Assembly (NCBI GenBank): GCA_046728175.1
Contig: JBKPEA010000120.1
Coordinates: forward strand, 1 to 64,000
DNA from: JAFAHS01 sp046728175
Lineage (GTDB): Bacteria; Desulfobacterota; Binatia; Binatales; Binataceae
DNA: 64,000 bases
Direction of reading: 5' to 3'
Below are positions 44,685 to 52,987 of the stretch, one piece after another. The position numbers and the translations under genes are program-made. Within the stretch, counting starts at the first letter, position 1, and each line of letters starts with the position of its first letter. The notes below the pieces were generated by a model. That model ran no database searches, was not told the origin of the DNA, and saw only the letters and a list, made by a program, of their open reading frames with translations.

Positions 44685-45482
44685 CTAATCAGGTGCTCTC
44701 GCGATAACCGCAAATACGCGGTGCATCACGATGAAGGGATCCTCCGGAAACCTTTCCGCCAGCATTGCTTTAAGCTCTGCATCAAACGCCGCGACGCCTT
44801 CCACCGACAAGCTCGCACCCACTCCCGCACTCGCGCGAATGCGCCCGCGCCATGCCTCGTGCGAGTACGGTACCTCCAGGTCGAAAGAAAACGTCTCGAT
44901 ATCGCGAAACCCCGCCGTCGCCACCCCACCGAGCCACTGGGGGTACATTCCCATCCCACCACCCAATTTCCATTTGGGACTGTGCATCTCGATCAGCTTC
45001 TCGGTTAGGTCAGCGATGTTCCCCTGGAACGGTATCCAATCAAAGTGTGCGATCACCAGGTGACCGCCCGGCTTGAGCAACCGGCGCGCTTCCGCGGCGG
45101 CCCGGGGACGGTCGAACCAATGCCAGCACTGACCGGCTATAACCAGGTCAAAGCTCGCCTCGGGCAAGCCCGTCGCTTCGGCCGGTGCCTCGATGTATCG
45201 CACGCTGATTCCCGCCTCGCGATCGATGCGCGCCGCCTCTTCCATCAATGGCGTCGAGCGATCGAGCCCGGTCGATTCGCATCCGCGCTGGGCGAGTCCG
45301 CGGGCGAGCGTACCGGTGCCGGTACCAAGGTCTAGCGAGCGCACGCCCGGGCGGACGATCCGCATCGCTGCGAGCCGATCGAAGAACGCGGGTGGAAAGC
45401 CCGCTCGATGCTTTCCGTAATCGGCCGCGGTTCGGCCGAAGTCTGCGACCAGTTTGCCTGCGGTAACTTCTGCCGATGCCAT
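44685..45482 (-). CDS. Class I SAM-dependent methyltransferase
   Basis: 265 residues from the ATG at 45482; an in-frame extension to 45569 overlaps the divergent gene. Motif I LDLGTGTGTLARGLA binds SAM. The acidic strand end GLDRST, motif II FDLVIAGQCWHWFDRP and motif III LLKPGGHLVIAHF follow. It resembles Methyltransf_11 proteins acting on small molecules (ubiquinone/menaquinone-type or trans-aconitate). Substrate unknown. Divergent from the citrate-synthase-like gene. Confidence 0.9.
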   Translation of the reverse strand: MASAEVTAGKLVADFGRTAADYGKHRAGFPPAFFDRLAAMRIVRPGVRSLDLGTGTGTLARGLAQRGCESTGLDRSTPLMEEAARIDREAGISVRYIEAPAEATGLPEASFDLVIAGQCWHWFDRPRAAAEARRLLKPGGHLVIAHFDWIPFQGNIADLTEKLIEMHSPKWKLGGGMGMYPQWLGGVATAGFRDIETFSFDLEVPYSHEAWRGRIRASAGVGASLSVEGVAAFDAELKAMLAERFPEDPFIVMHRVFAVIARAPD

Positions 45483-45615
45483 GGGATCTGCTCTTTTCTC
45501 CTTAGGAACGATGGTTGGCGCTTCCGTTGACTTCATACATCTTTGCACTACTGTATACAACTTGAACAACCTTCGCCGTCTTGACGGCGCGGTCCGGGGA
45601 TGGCGTCATCTCCAC

Positions 45616-46938
45616 GTGGCGACACGAATCTCCGACCGCGCGCAAATGCTCACGGCGTCCGAGGCCGCGGGCGCCCTCGGCGTCAAGCTGGGCACCCTGT
45701 ACGCATATGTCAGCCGCGGATGGCTCAAAAGCTACCGGCGCCGTATCGGCAGACAGGCGCTCTATCGCCGCACCGACATTGAGGCGCTGCGGGGCGTGGT
45801 CGCGCCTGAACGCGGGCGGCGCGGCCGCAGCCTTCCCGATGCTTCTTCATGGGTCACCGTCGCGCAACCCAAAAGCTCCGAGACTGCCACATCGGGGGTA
45901 ATCGTGGCGGAGTCCGCCGTAAGCTCGATCCTTGAAGGACGCCTGGCTTACCGAGGTTATCCGATAGAGGAAGTCGTCGAGCATGCTGCCTTCGAGGAAG
46001 TCTGTCTCCTCCTTTGGAATGGTGAGCGACCCTCACCCGATGAAATTGTGGCCTTACGCGCGGAGATCCGCGATGCGCGCATGCCCCCGCAGGTTGCGTC
46101 GGCCCTGGCCGCGGTCGGCGAGGAGGCGCCGCCGCTACTGCGCCTGGCGGCGATGATGCCTGCGTTGGCTGCATGGGACAGCCGGCAGGCGCCCAGGTCG
46201 CCGCTCGATCGCGCCAAGCTCATCATCAGCCATCTGCCGCTCGCGCTCGCCCGCCAACGCCCTGATGGCGCTCACCCGGGAGACGGTGGGATGGCGGCGC
46301 GCATGCTTGAATCCGTCGCCGGCACCACCGCCGCACAATGGGAAATTACCGCCCTGGATCGCGTGCTGGTCGCCTGCGCCGAGCACGAGTTGAACGCTTC
46401 GACGTTTGCCGCCCGAGTCGTTGCCAGCACCGGCGCCGATTTGTTTGCCTCGGTCCTGTCGGCGCTTTGCTCGTTGTCAGGACCGATTCATGGCGGCGCT
46501 TGTGATCGCATCGAGGAGATGCTCGCGCGTATCACGGCGGGAGCACGCATCGGTGACTGCCTTGATGCGATCACGCGCGAAAATCGTCTTCCTCCGGGTT
46601 TCGGCCACGCCATCTATCCGGGCGGGGACCCGCGCGCAGCTCTGCTGCGCAAGCATGCCGAGGCCATCGGGCGGCGGCGGGGACGCCGGCTGCTGGAGAT
46701 CGCGTCGCGTATCGAAGAAGCAGTTTGGAAGCGCGAACGCCTGCGCCCCAACCTCGATTTTTATCTGACGGTATCCACCCGGATGCTCGGATTTGCGCGT
46801 GGACTGCCTGCCGCGATCTTCGCGATCGGTCGCTCCGCCGGATGGATCGCGCATGGACTCGAGCAATATGCCGACAATCGGCTGATCCGCCCGCGAATGC
46901 GCTATCGGGGAATCGCGATTCGTCACTGGAACCAGTGA
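45616..46938 (+). CDS. Citrate synthase family protein with N-terminal DNA-binding domain
   Basis: 440 residues from the GTG at 45616; the frame opens at 45454 without resemblance. Residues about 10-60 form an excisionase/MerR-like helix-turn-helix: LTASEAAGALGVKLGTLYA then YRRTDIEAL. The citrate-synthase fold follows. Its catalytic residues are present: first His in SGPIHGGACDRIEEML, second His in GFGHAIYPGGDPRA, Asp in RPNLDFYL. HTH-citrate synthases are known but uncharacterised; a moonlighting role or autoregulation is possible. A TTGACT (45527) and TATACA (45554) 21 bp apart lie upstream. The next gene overlaps by 4 bp. Confidence 0.88.
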   Translation: MATRISDRAQMLTASEAAGALGVKLGTLYAYVSRGWLKSYRRRIGRQALYRRTDIEALRGVVAPERGRRGRSLPDASSWVTVAQPKSSETATSGVIVAESAVSSILEGRLAYRGYPIEEVVEHAAFEEVCLLLWNGERPSPDEIVALRAEIRDARMPPQVASALAAVGEEAPPLLRLAAMMPALAAWDSRQAPRSPLDRAKLIISHLPLALARQRPDGAHPGDGGMAARMLESVAGTTAAQWEITALDRVLVACAEHELNASTFAARVVASTGADLFASVLSALCSLSGPIHGGACDRIEEMLARITAGARIGDCLDAITRENRLPPGFGHAIYPGGDPRAALLRKHAEAIGRRRGRRLLEIASRIEEAVWKRERLRPNLDFYLTVSTRMLGFARGLPAAIFAIGRSAGWIAHGLEQYADNRLIRPRMRYRGIAIRHWNQ

Positions 46939-47618
46939 AACCGCCCCTCGCCGCTCTGGAGCCGAACGAGACCGAACGCCTGCTGGCGGATATTTACTAT
47001 CTGAATACTGCCGAGCTGCGCGGGTTCTGCGACGCGCACAGGATTCCTTACACAATCCGGATCGAAGGCCCGGACGGACGTTTCACCCGGAGCAAAGACG
47101 CTGACCGCAAGGGGATCGCAATCGATCGCGTCGTGCATTTCCTTAAGACCGCGGATGTCAAGCCAGCCACGACCTTCCGAAGACACGTCGTAGGCGGTAG
47201 CAAAGAGCTCGCCAGAGCGCCATTTGAGTCCGATCAGGTCCGATACGGGGAATACAAAAATCACGATGCAGCGACGCTCAAGCTGATGAAGCAACTGACG
47301 GACAGCAAATTCGAATTCGGCGCGATGGCACAGGAAGTGCTGCGGGCCTGCTGGTCGCGAAACCAAGCCCCCACTTATCGCGAATTCGCAAGGCTATGGG
47401 AGAAGGCGGTTGCCGATCATTCAAAGCCAAACCCGGAGTGGGCCTTCCTGACCGATCTGGCCCGGGGAACCGCAGGCCGCGACTGGAAAAAGCTCCGCAG
47501 CCAGAAAGCCTCGGCGGTCCTATCGCTTTTAGGAAAAATTACTGCGGAGCAGTCGTTTCAGAATGAGAATCGCAAAAGTACCGCCGTTGCAACGAAGGTG
47601 CCCTTGAAACGTGGGTGA
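46935..47618 (+). CDS. SAP-like hypothetical protein coupled to citrate synthase
   Basis: 227 residues from a GTG that overlaps the citrate-synthase stop (GTGA), so the two are translationally coupled. The first ~60 residues (YYLNTAELRGFCDAHRIPYTI) resemble a SAP/LEM-like helix pair that often binds DNA. The middle and end are helical (QLTDSKFEFGAMAQEVLRAC, REFARLWEKAVADH). Related proteins are known only as conserved hypotheticals. With two DNA-binding-like N-termini in one operon, a regulatory partnership is conceivable. Confidence 0.7.
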   Translation: MKPPLAALEPNETERLLADIYYLNTAELRGFCDAHRIPYTIRIEGPDGRFTRSKDADRKGIAIDRVVHFLKTADVKPATTFRRHVVGGSKELARAPFESDQVRYGEYKNHDAATLKLMKQLTDSKFEFGAMAQEVLRACWSRNQAPTYREFARLWEKAVADHSKPNPEWAFLTDLARGTAGRDWKKLRSQKASAVLSLLGKITAEQSFQNENRKSTAVATKVPLKRG

Positions 47619-47787
47619 GAGCCTCCCCCACACCGCGATGACTGCTTTGAGGTCTTTCAGATGAAGCGGGTGTACCATCAGCGCCCAATCATCGTGAACC
47701 ACCATGGCGCAAACCTCACCCGAAGGTCGCGAGCCGCTTTGACGAGGGACGCCGCCAAGTCGTATTGAAGAAGCAGCGGCATCCTAA

Positions 47788-48807
47788 ATGAAAGCTCTAG
47801 CGAAGACCAAGAACGGCTTCGGTGCGGAACTGGTGGACCTCCCGACCCCGCGCCCGAGCGACGGCGAACTTCTCGTCAAAGTCGGTGCCTGCGGAATCTG
47901 CGGGTCTGATCTTCATCTGTATCAATGGGAACTCGGCGCCGATCGGATGGTCAGCCGCCTCCCATTCGTGATGGGCCACGAGCCCGGCGGTGAAATAGTC
48001 GAAATTGGCCCTAGCGTTTCCAACTTCAAGCCCGGCGATCGCGTTGCGCTTGACCCGTTCGGCAACTGTGGACGATGCGGCCCGTGCCGCGCCGGCCGCT
48101 TCCATCTCTGCTCATCGCCGACCACTCTTTCGGGAGCCCTCGCCGAATTCACGATTGCGCCGGTCGGCAATAGTCACAAAGTGCCGGCCTCGATGAGCTT
48201 CGAGCTAGCCTCGCTGCTTGAGCCGTTCGGCACCGGTCTGCATGCAGTTGAGCAATCATCGCTTAAGGCGGGCGACAGTGCGGTGATCGAAGGCCCGGGT
48301 CCGATCGGCCTTTCGATCGCGATCGCGGTCCGCGCGCTCGGCGTCAGCTCCATCGTCATCACCGGCCTTCCCTCAGACAGCGGTCGCCTCGCGCTCGCCC
48401 GCGAGCTGGGATTCACGACCGTGACCGCGCAGGAGGAAGGATGGACTCGGCGGGTGCGCGATCAGCTTCCCTCCGAGGGTGCAGACGCATTGTTCGACGC
48501 GTGCGGCGAGATTGATTCACCGCGCGAGCTGCTCAAACGCGGCGGCGAGCTTATCGGAGTCGGATGGCCCGCCCGAGACATCACCGCGACCGAGCTACGC
48601 GCGCTGTTTTTCCACGGCGTAAAATGGATAAATTCGCGCGTGCGCACGCCGGAAACCTGGCGTCGCGCGATCGCGCTGGTGGCCTCCGGGACCATTGATC
48701 TGATGCCAATGGTGACGCATCGTTACGCGTTGGCGCGCGGCATCGATGCGTTCGAGTTGTTGCGCGAACGCAAGGGAGTCAAGGCGTTAATTCTGCCGCA
48801 CGGATAA
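47788..48807 (+). CDS. Zinc-dependent MDR alcohol dehydrogenase
   Basis: 339 residues. GroES-like part with catalytic zinc ligands Cys38 (GACGICGSDLH) and His64-Glu65 (MGHEPGGEI); structural zinc Cys94, 97, 100 and 108 (GNCGRCGPCRAGRFHLC). The Rossmann part follows (VIEGPGPIGLSIAIA). This is the sorbitol/threonine-dehydrogenase-like MDR group using NAD(P). It is 32 bp before the amidohydrolase gene in the same direction, so the pair may form a catabolic operon. Confidence 0.92.
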   Translation: MKALAKTKNGFGAELVDLPTPRPSDGELLVKVGACGICGSDLHLYQWELGADRMVSRLPFVMGHEPGGEIVEIGPSVSNFKPGDRVALDPFGNCGRCGPCRAGRFHLCSSPTTLSGALAEFTIAPVGNSHKVPASMSFELASLLEPFGTGLHAVEQSSLKAGDSAVIEGPGPIGLSIAIAVRALGVSSIVITGLPSDSGRLALARELGFTTVTAQEEGWTRRVRDQLPSEGADALFDACGEIDSPRELLKRGGELIGVGWPARDITATELRALFFHGVKWINSRVRTPETWRRAIALVASGTIDLMPMVTHRYALARGIDAFELLRERKGVKALILPHG

Positions 48808-48839
48808 ACTGTGCGCTTAATAATTTCGGGAGCAGCGTC

Positions 48840-49955
48840 ATGCGGAACGGATTCAAAATCGTCGACACTGACACCCACCTGATGGAGCCCGACTACGTGT
48901 TCGAGAAGTACATAGATGAAGCCTACAAGTCTCGGGCGCCAAAGATGGGAGTGGCACCCGAGTCGGGGAGGCGCACTTTCCTGGTCGAGGGTGAGCCGTT
49001 TACGCGGGAAAAGGGCAAGTACCCGATGGCCGCTCCTGCATTTCTGGAGTCGGTCCGCAAGGCGATGAAGCGTTTCGAACGGGCCGCCAAGACCGGATTC
49101 AGCGCGGAAAGCCGGATCCAGGATATGGACGAGCAGGGAGTCGACGTCCAGATCATCTATCCAACGGCGGCCGGACAGATGATGGGCCGCGAATTCCGCG
49201 ACCCCATGCTGCTGGCGGCTTGCTGCCGCGCCTACAATGACTGGAGTGCGGATTTCTGCTCGCGCGACCCGAAGCGCTTGCGATGGGCCGCCATACTGCC
49301 GATGCAGGACCCTGACCTGTCGATCGAGGAAGCACATCGCTCGGCGAAAAACGGCGCGGTCAGCTTTTACGTGCGACCGAACCCGGTGCGCGGCCGCACC
49401 ATCTTCAATCAGGATTATCTTCCGCTGTGGGGCGAAGTCGAAAAACTCGGCCTGCCGATTTCGACCCACGACTCAGCCTCGGCCTCGGTCGAATCGTTTG
49501 GCGACCGCATGGACACGCATGTGAGCGGCCATATCCTGTCCCATCCGTTCGAGGCGATGGCCGCGATGGCAGGGTTAATCTGGTACGGAGTGATCGAGAA
49601 ATATCCAAAACTGCGAGTGGTCCACGTGGAAGCGGACGCGGGATGGGTGCCCTACTGGCTACAGCGGATGGAGCAGCATTGGAACTACAGCGGTAACGCC
49701 GAGCACGAGTACCTCAAGCGCCGGCCCACGGAATACTTCAGATCCAACTTCTTCGTGGCCTTTCGCGGCGACGAACCGACGATGAAGGCGGCGGTCGAAC
49801 TGGTCGGCGACGACAATTTCCTATGGGACACTGACTATCCGCACCCCGACGGCACCTTCCCTTGGGGTATCGGCGCGATGATCGATCAAAAGATTCCCGA
49901 CACGAGCAAGCGGAAAATTCTGTGGGACAACGGAGCTCGCGCCTTCAATCTCTAG
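48840..49955 (+). CDS. Amidohydrolase-2 (ACMSD-like) family protein
   Basis: 371 residues. TIM-barrel metal sites: VDTDTHLMEPD (D-x-H at strand 1), PISTHDSAS (His), VVHVEADAGWVPYW (His), and FLWDTDYPHPDG (Asp). Relatives decarboxylate or hydrate aromatic-derived acids (ACMSD, gamma-resorcylate decarboxylase). This is one of the amidohydrolase types abundant in hydrocarbon- or lignin-degrading soil bacteria. It follows the MDR dehydrogenase by 32 bp. Substrate unknown. Confidence 0.9.
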   Translation: MRNGFKIVDTDTHLMEPDYVFEKYIDEAYKSRAPKMGVAPESGRRTFLVEGEPFTREKGKYPMAAPAFLESVRKAMKRFERAAKTGFSAESRIQDMDEQGVDVQIIYPTAAGQMMGREFRDPMLLAACCRAYNDWSADFCSRDPKRLRWAAILPMQDPDLSIEEAHRSAKNGAVSFYVRPNPVRGRTIFNQDYLPLWGEVEKLGLPISTHDSASASVESFGDRMDTHVSGHILSHPFEAMAAMAGLIWYGVIEKYPKLRVVHVEADAGWVPYWLQRMEQHWNYSGNAEHEYLKRRPTEYFRSNFFVAFRGDEPTMKAAVELVGDDNFLWDTDYPHPDGTFPWGIGAMIDQKIPDTSKRKILWDNGARAFNL

Positions 49956-50102
49956 ACGACCCGGCTGGAGAAGGCGAAAGCGGCCGTCGACCGGGTCCGA
50001 ATCCGCTTGCGAAATCTGCGCAATCTGCGCGCCGCCCGCTTCCGCTTTTTGGATCGGACCGTGCGCCTTTCGCGTCTCCGAGGCATCTGCGAAACTGTCT
50101 AG

Positions 50103-51152
50103 GTGGCTCGTCAAGTATCAGCCGAATCGGTCCTCGAAGCACTCGCGCAAATAAACTATCCGGGCTATTCCACTGACCTGGTCGCACTCGGCGTGATCGA
50201 GGAGGTCGCGCCCAAACCGGACGGCGCCGTCTCGATCCTCGTACGCCAGGCAACCGAGCGCGACGAAGTGATGCGGCGCATTGCCGACGGAATCCACCAG
50301 GTTCTGACTCACGGTCTTGGCATTCAGAACGTGGAGCTCAGGGTCCGCAAGCTCGAAGCGGAACTCGGTGAGAAAACCGGCCGAGTTCACCTTGAAGGCA
50401 CCAAGTACATCATTGCAGTCGCGAGCGGTAAGGGCGGGGTAGGCAAATCCACCGTCGCAGCCAACCTCGCGTGCGCGTTTGCCCAACTCGGGCTCAGTGT
50501 CGGGCTCCTCGATGCCGACATCTACGGTCCTTCCGTCCCGATGATGTTTGGTACGGGCGATGAGCGTCCCAAATCCGCGGGCGGGCAGAATTTTTACCCC
50601 ATCGAAAAGTACGGGGTTAAGCTTGTTTCGATCGGGTTCTTCCTAGGCGAACGTGCGCCGGTTATCTGGCGCGGACCGATGGTGATGGGTGCTGTGCGCC
50701 AGTTCCTCAAAGACGCATTGTGGGGTACCCAGGACTTTCTGGTGGTCGATTTGCCGCCCGGGACCGGCGATGCGCAATTGACGCTTGCTCAGCAAGTGGC
50801 CGTGGATGGAGTCGTTATCGTGACCACGCCACAGGAAGTGGCGGTCCTCGACGCCTTGCGTGCGGCGCGAATGTTCCGGCAGGTGCATTGTCCCCTGCTC
50901 GGCGTGGTCGAGAACATGAGCTACTTCGTCTGTCCTGATTGCGGCGAGCGTGACGAGCTTTTCGGACGCGGTGGCGGCGAAGCGATGGCGATTGGGGAAC
51001 ATATGGACCTGCTCGCACGCCTTCCGATTCAAGCCGAGCTGCGGCGGGCGGGCGATGAGGGCATGCCTCTCGTGATCAAAGATCCGTCGCACCCCGCCAG
51101 CGTCGCCTTTACGGAGCTCGCCAGACGCATCGTCACCACGATGCGCGCGTAG
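50103..51152 (+). CDS. mrp: Mrp/ApbC iron-sulfur cluster carrier ATPase
   Basis: 349 residues, GTG start. An N-terminal MIP18/DUF59 domain at 1-85 (ESVLEALAQINYPGYSTDLV) is followed by the ParA-like ATPase: deviant Walker A GKGGVGKST, switch VDLPPGTGDAQLT, and the CxxC (CPDCG) that bridges the 4Fe-4S cluster. It assembles and transfers Fe-S clusters in the cytoplasm. The ferredoxin gene 124 bp downstream is a likely client. The GTG lacks a clear ribosome-binding site. Confidence 0.93.
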   Translation: MARQVSAESVLEALAQINYPGYSTDLVALGVIEEVAPKPDGAVSILVRQATERDEVMRRIADGIHQVLTHGLGIQNVELRVRKLEAELGEKTGRVHLEGTKYIIAVASGKGGVGKSTVAANLACAFAQLGLSVGLLDADIYGPSVPMMFGTGDERPKSAGGQNFYPIEKYGVKLVSIGFFLGERAPVIWRGPMVMGAVRQFLKDALWGTQDFLVVDLPPGTGDAQLTLAQQVAVDGVVIVTTPQEVAVLDALRAARMFRQVHCPLLGVVENMSYFVCPDCGERDELFGRGGGEAMAIGEHMDLLARLPIQAELRRAGDEGMPLVIKDPSHPASVAFTELARRIVTTMRA

Positions 51153-51276
51153 GAGCCGGCACAGATACTTGCTCGCGTCGGAGTCCGCCGATATTCTTCC
51201 CGTTCAAATCGAGGCAACACACTGACCCTGGCCGCGCAGACCGCAGGCCGCGTGAGGTCGGAGAACAGTTGGGAAT

Positions 51277-51612
51277 ATGTCGACGCTGATTACTGAAGAG
51301 TGCATCAACTGCGGCGCGTGCGAACCAGAGTGCCCAAACACCGCCATCTACGAGGGAGGAGCGCCGTGGGAACTTGATGGGGCGACCAATCCCGCGATCA
51401 AGGAAGACATCTACTATATAGCTCCCCAAAAATGCACCGAGTGTGTCGGCTTCTTCGACCAGGAACAATGCGCGGCGGTTTGTCCGGTAGACTGCTGTAT
51501 TCCCGACCCAAATATTCCCGAGACCGAGGAAGTTCTCCTGGAACGTGCCCGGAGAATGCATCCCGACCAGACCTTCGGAGCTGATTTTCCCTCCCGCTTT
51601 AAGAAAGGTTGA
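51277..51612 (+). CDS. YfhL-like 2[4Fe-4S] ferredoxin
   Basis: 111 residues. First cluster CINCGACEPECP (C-x2-C-x2-C-x3-C-P), second spread through CTECVGFFDQEQCAAVCP with the long loop (x7-8) typical of the YfhL/FdxN subgroup. An acidic/basic helical tail follows. Low-potential electron carrier in the cytoplasm. It is downstream of mrp in the same direction. Confidence 0.92.
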   Translation: MSTLITEECINCGACEPECPNTAIYEGGAPWELDGATNPAIKEDIYYIAPQKCTECVGFFDQEQCAAVCPVDCCIPDPNIPETEEVLLERARRMHPDQTFGADFPSRFKKG

Positions 51613-51756
51613 TTTTCTTTGTCGATCGCACAGAACGAGGGCTTCGGCTTCCATTCTACCAGTCTCATCGGGAATCTTTTTTGCGGGATTCCTCGCGCAG
51701 TGACACGAGAACTTCACAACTGGCTTGGAATACCACTTGGGCACACTCACGCGTCT

Positions 51757-52223
51757 TCACTTTGCCAACCGAAGCCGCGTGCGCAAAATCCAGCACGGCA
51801 GCCCATTCTCATTGGTTCCCTCTGCCATTAACCGATAACCGCATCGTTCCCAAAAGCGCCGCGACCGAAGCCGTACCCGCTGAACAACGACCTCCACTTC
51901 CGTCCAACCCCGGAGCAGAGCATGTCCTCGATGGCGCTCGCGGCCTCGCTACCGAGGCCCTTCCCCTGCCAGGCGCGATGAAGAATCCGATCAATTGTCC
52001 GCTTTCCCGAAGCTTCAGCGCTAGGAAACCGTTGATTTTCTCGGGCTTGGCCGGTGAGTAGCGGCCATCGGCTTACTTCCTCGATAGGATAGGCAGAGCG
52101 GTCCTCCGAGCCTTACAAGTCCCTAACGAAATCTGGATTGCTGTTGAAGAGTGCTTGCACTTCCCTCGGCTGCAGACCCTTTTCTACCCTGGAGATTGTA
52201 AGATGCGGTGTACGAATGTTCAC
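51757..52223 (-). pseudogene. GNAT acetyltransferase, decayed
   Basis: From a GTG at 52223 the first 36 codons read TPHLTISRVEKGLQPREV then FNSNPDFVRDL-stop (52113). Further pieces follow in other frames: GKRTIDRILHRAWQGKGLG then SEAASAIEDML (the acetyl-CoA pyrophosphate loop, Q/R-x-x-G-x-G/A), then WTEVEVVVQRVRLRSRRFWE and RCGYRLMAEGTNENGLPCW to a stop at 51757. One stop and at least two frameshifts are needed. Divergent from the ArsR regulator gene, with the palindrome between, so it was probably its target. Confidence 0.75.
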
Positions 52224-52248
52224 GGTGTACTTGCTTTCTTCTTTGGAT

Positions 52249-52274
52249 TCTAATTAGATCTAGATCTAATTAGA
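52249..52274. promoter_or_regulatory. 26-bp perfect palindrome (operator)
   Basis: TCTAATTAGATCT is followed directly by its reverse complement, giving 26 bp with no mismatch. It lies 18 nt before the start of the ArsR-DUF2087 gene and 26 bp from the start of the divergent GNAT remnant. Winged-helix repressors such as ArsR bind exactly this kind of A/T-rich dyad. It likely covers both promoters. Confidence 0.7.
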
Positions 52275-52291
52275 TATCTGGCGAAAGACAA

Positions 52292-52870
52292 GTGACAGAT
52301 CACGACGCCTCCGCTCTTCTCAGGCACTTCAAGGCGCTGGGCAACGAAAGCCGCCTCAAGCTCGTCGGTCTCATCGCCGATCGCGAGCGCAATGTGCAAG
52401 AACTGGCAGCGCTGCTCGCCCTCAAGGAACCGACCGTCTCGCATCATCTTGCGATCTTGAAAGATGCTGGTCTTCTGGCGATGCGTATCGATGGCAACAC
52501 GCATTGGTATCGGCTCGACCTCGATGCGCTGCGGCGCATCAACCAGTCGGTGTTGTCCGCCAATTTGTCCAGGGTGGCATACGAAGCGGATGGTGAAGTA
52601 TGGGAGCGCGAAATGCTGTGCAACTTTATTGAAAACGATCGGCTCACCAAAATTCCCGACGCGCGCAAGAAACGGTGGGTGGTGCTCAAATGGCTTGCCC
52701 GCCGCTTCGCGGTCGACTCCCGCTACAGCGAAGCAGAGGTCAATGCGGTCCTGAAACGATACCACTCCGACGCCGCAACCTTACGCCGCGAGCTGGTCGG
52801 CTATCGGATGCTTGAACGAAGCAAAGGAATCTACCGTCGCACCCCGGAATCAGGCTGGAAAGCTGTTTAG
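52292..52870 (+). CDS. ArsR-family regulator with DUF2087
   Basis: 192 residues, GTG start. The winged helix-turn-helix spans about 10-85: HFKALGNESRLKLVGLIAD, LAALLALKEPTVSHHLAIL, DAGLLAMRIDGNTHWYRL. No ELCVCDL metal motif is present, so it is not an arsenic sensor. DUF2087 follows at about 105-190 (KKRWVVLKWLARRF then YSEAEVNAVLKRYHSDAATLRRELV), a domain usually fused to ArsR or GNAT proteins. A GNAT remnant lies divergently, which fits. It probably represses itself and that gene through the palindrome. Confidence 0.88.
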   Translation: MTDHDASALLRHFKALGNESRLKLVGLIADRERNVQELAALLALKEPTVSHHLAILKDAGLLAMRIDGNTHWYRLDLDALRRINQSVLSANLSRVAYEADGEVWEREMLCNFIENDRLTKIPDARKKRWVVLKWLARRFAVDSRYSEAEVNAVLKRYHSDAATLRRELVGYRMLERSKGIYRRTPESGWKAV

Positions 52871-52987
52871 CGCTAGGTCGGTCTGGGCGCTCTTGACCGC
52901 TTTCGGGTTTTCCGCCACGCCCACGGACTCTCGTCGCCCGATGCACCGATGGCTAACTCACCGCTCGCCTAATACAATTTCACCACT

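Noticed and set aside
45527..45559. TTGACT...TATACA as sigma-70 promoter of the citrate synthase gene
   Set aside because: The spacer is 21 bp, longer than usual; mentioned in the gene entry only.
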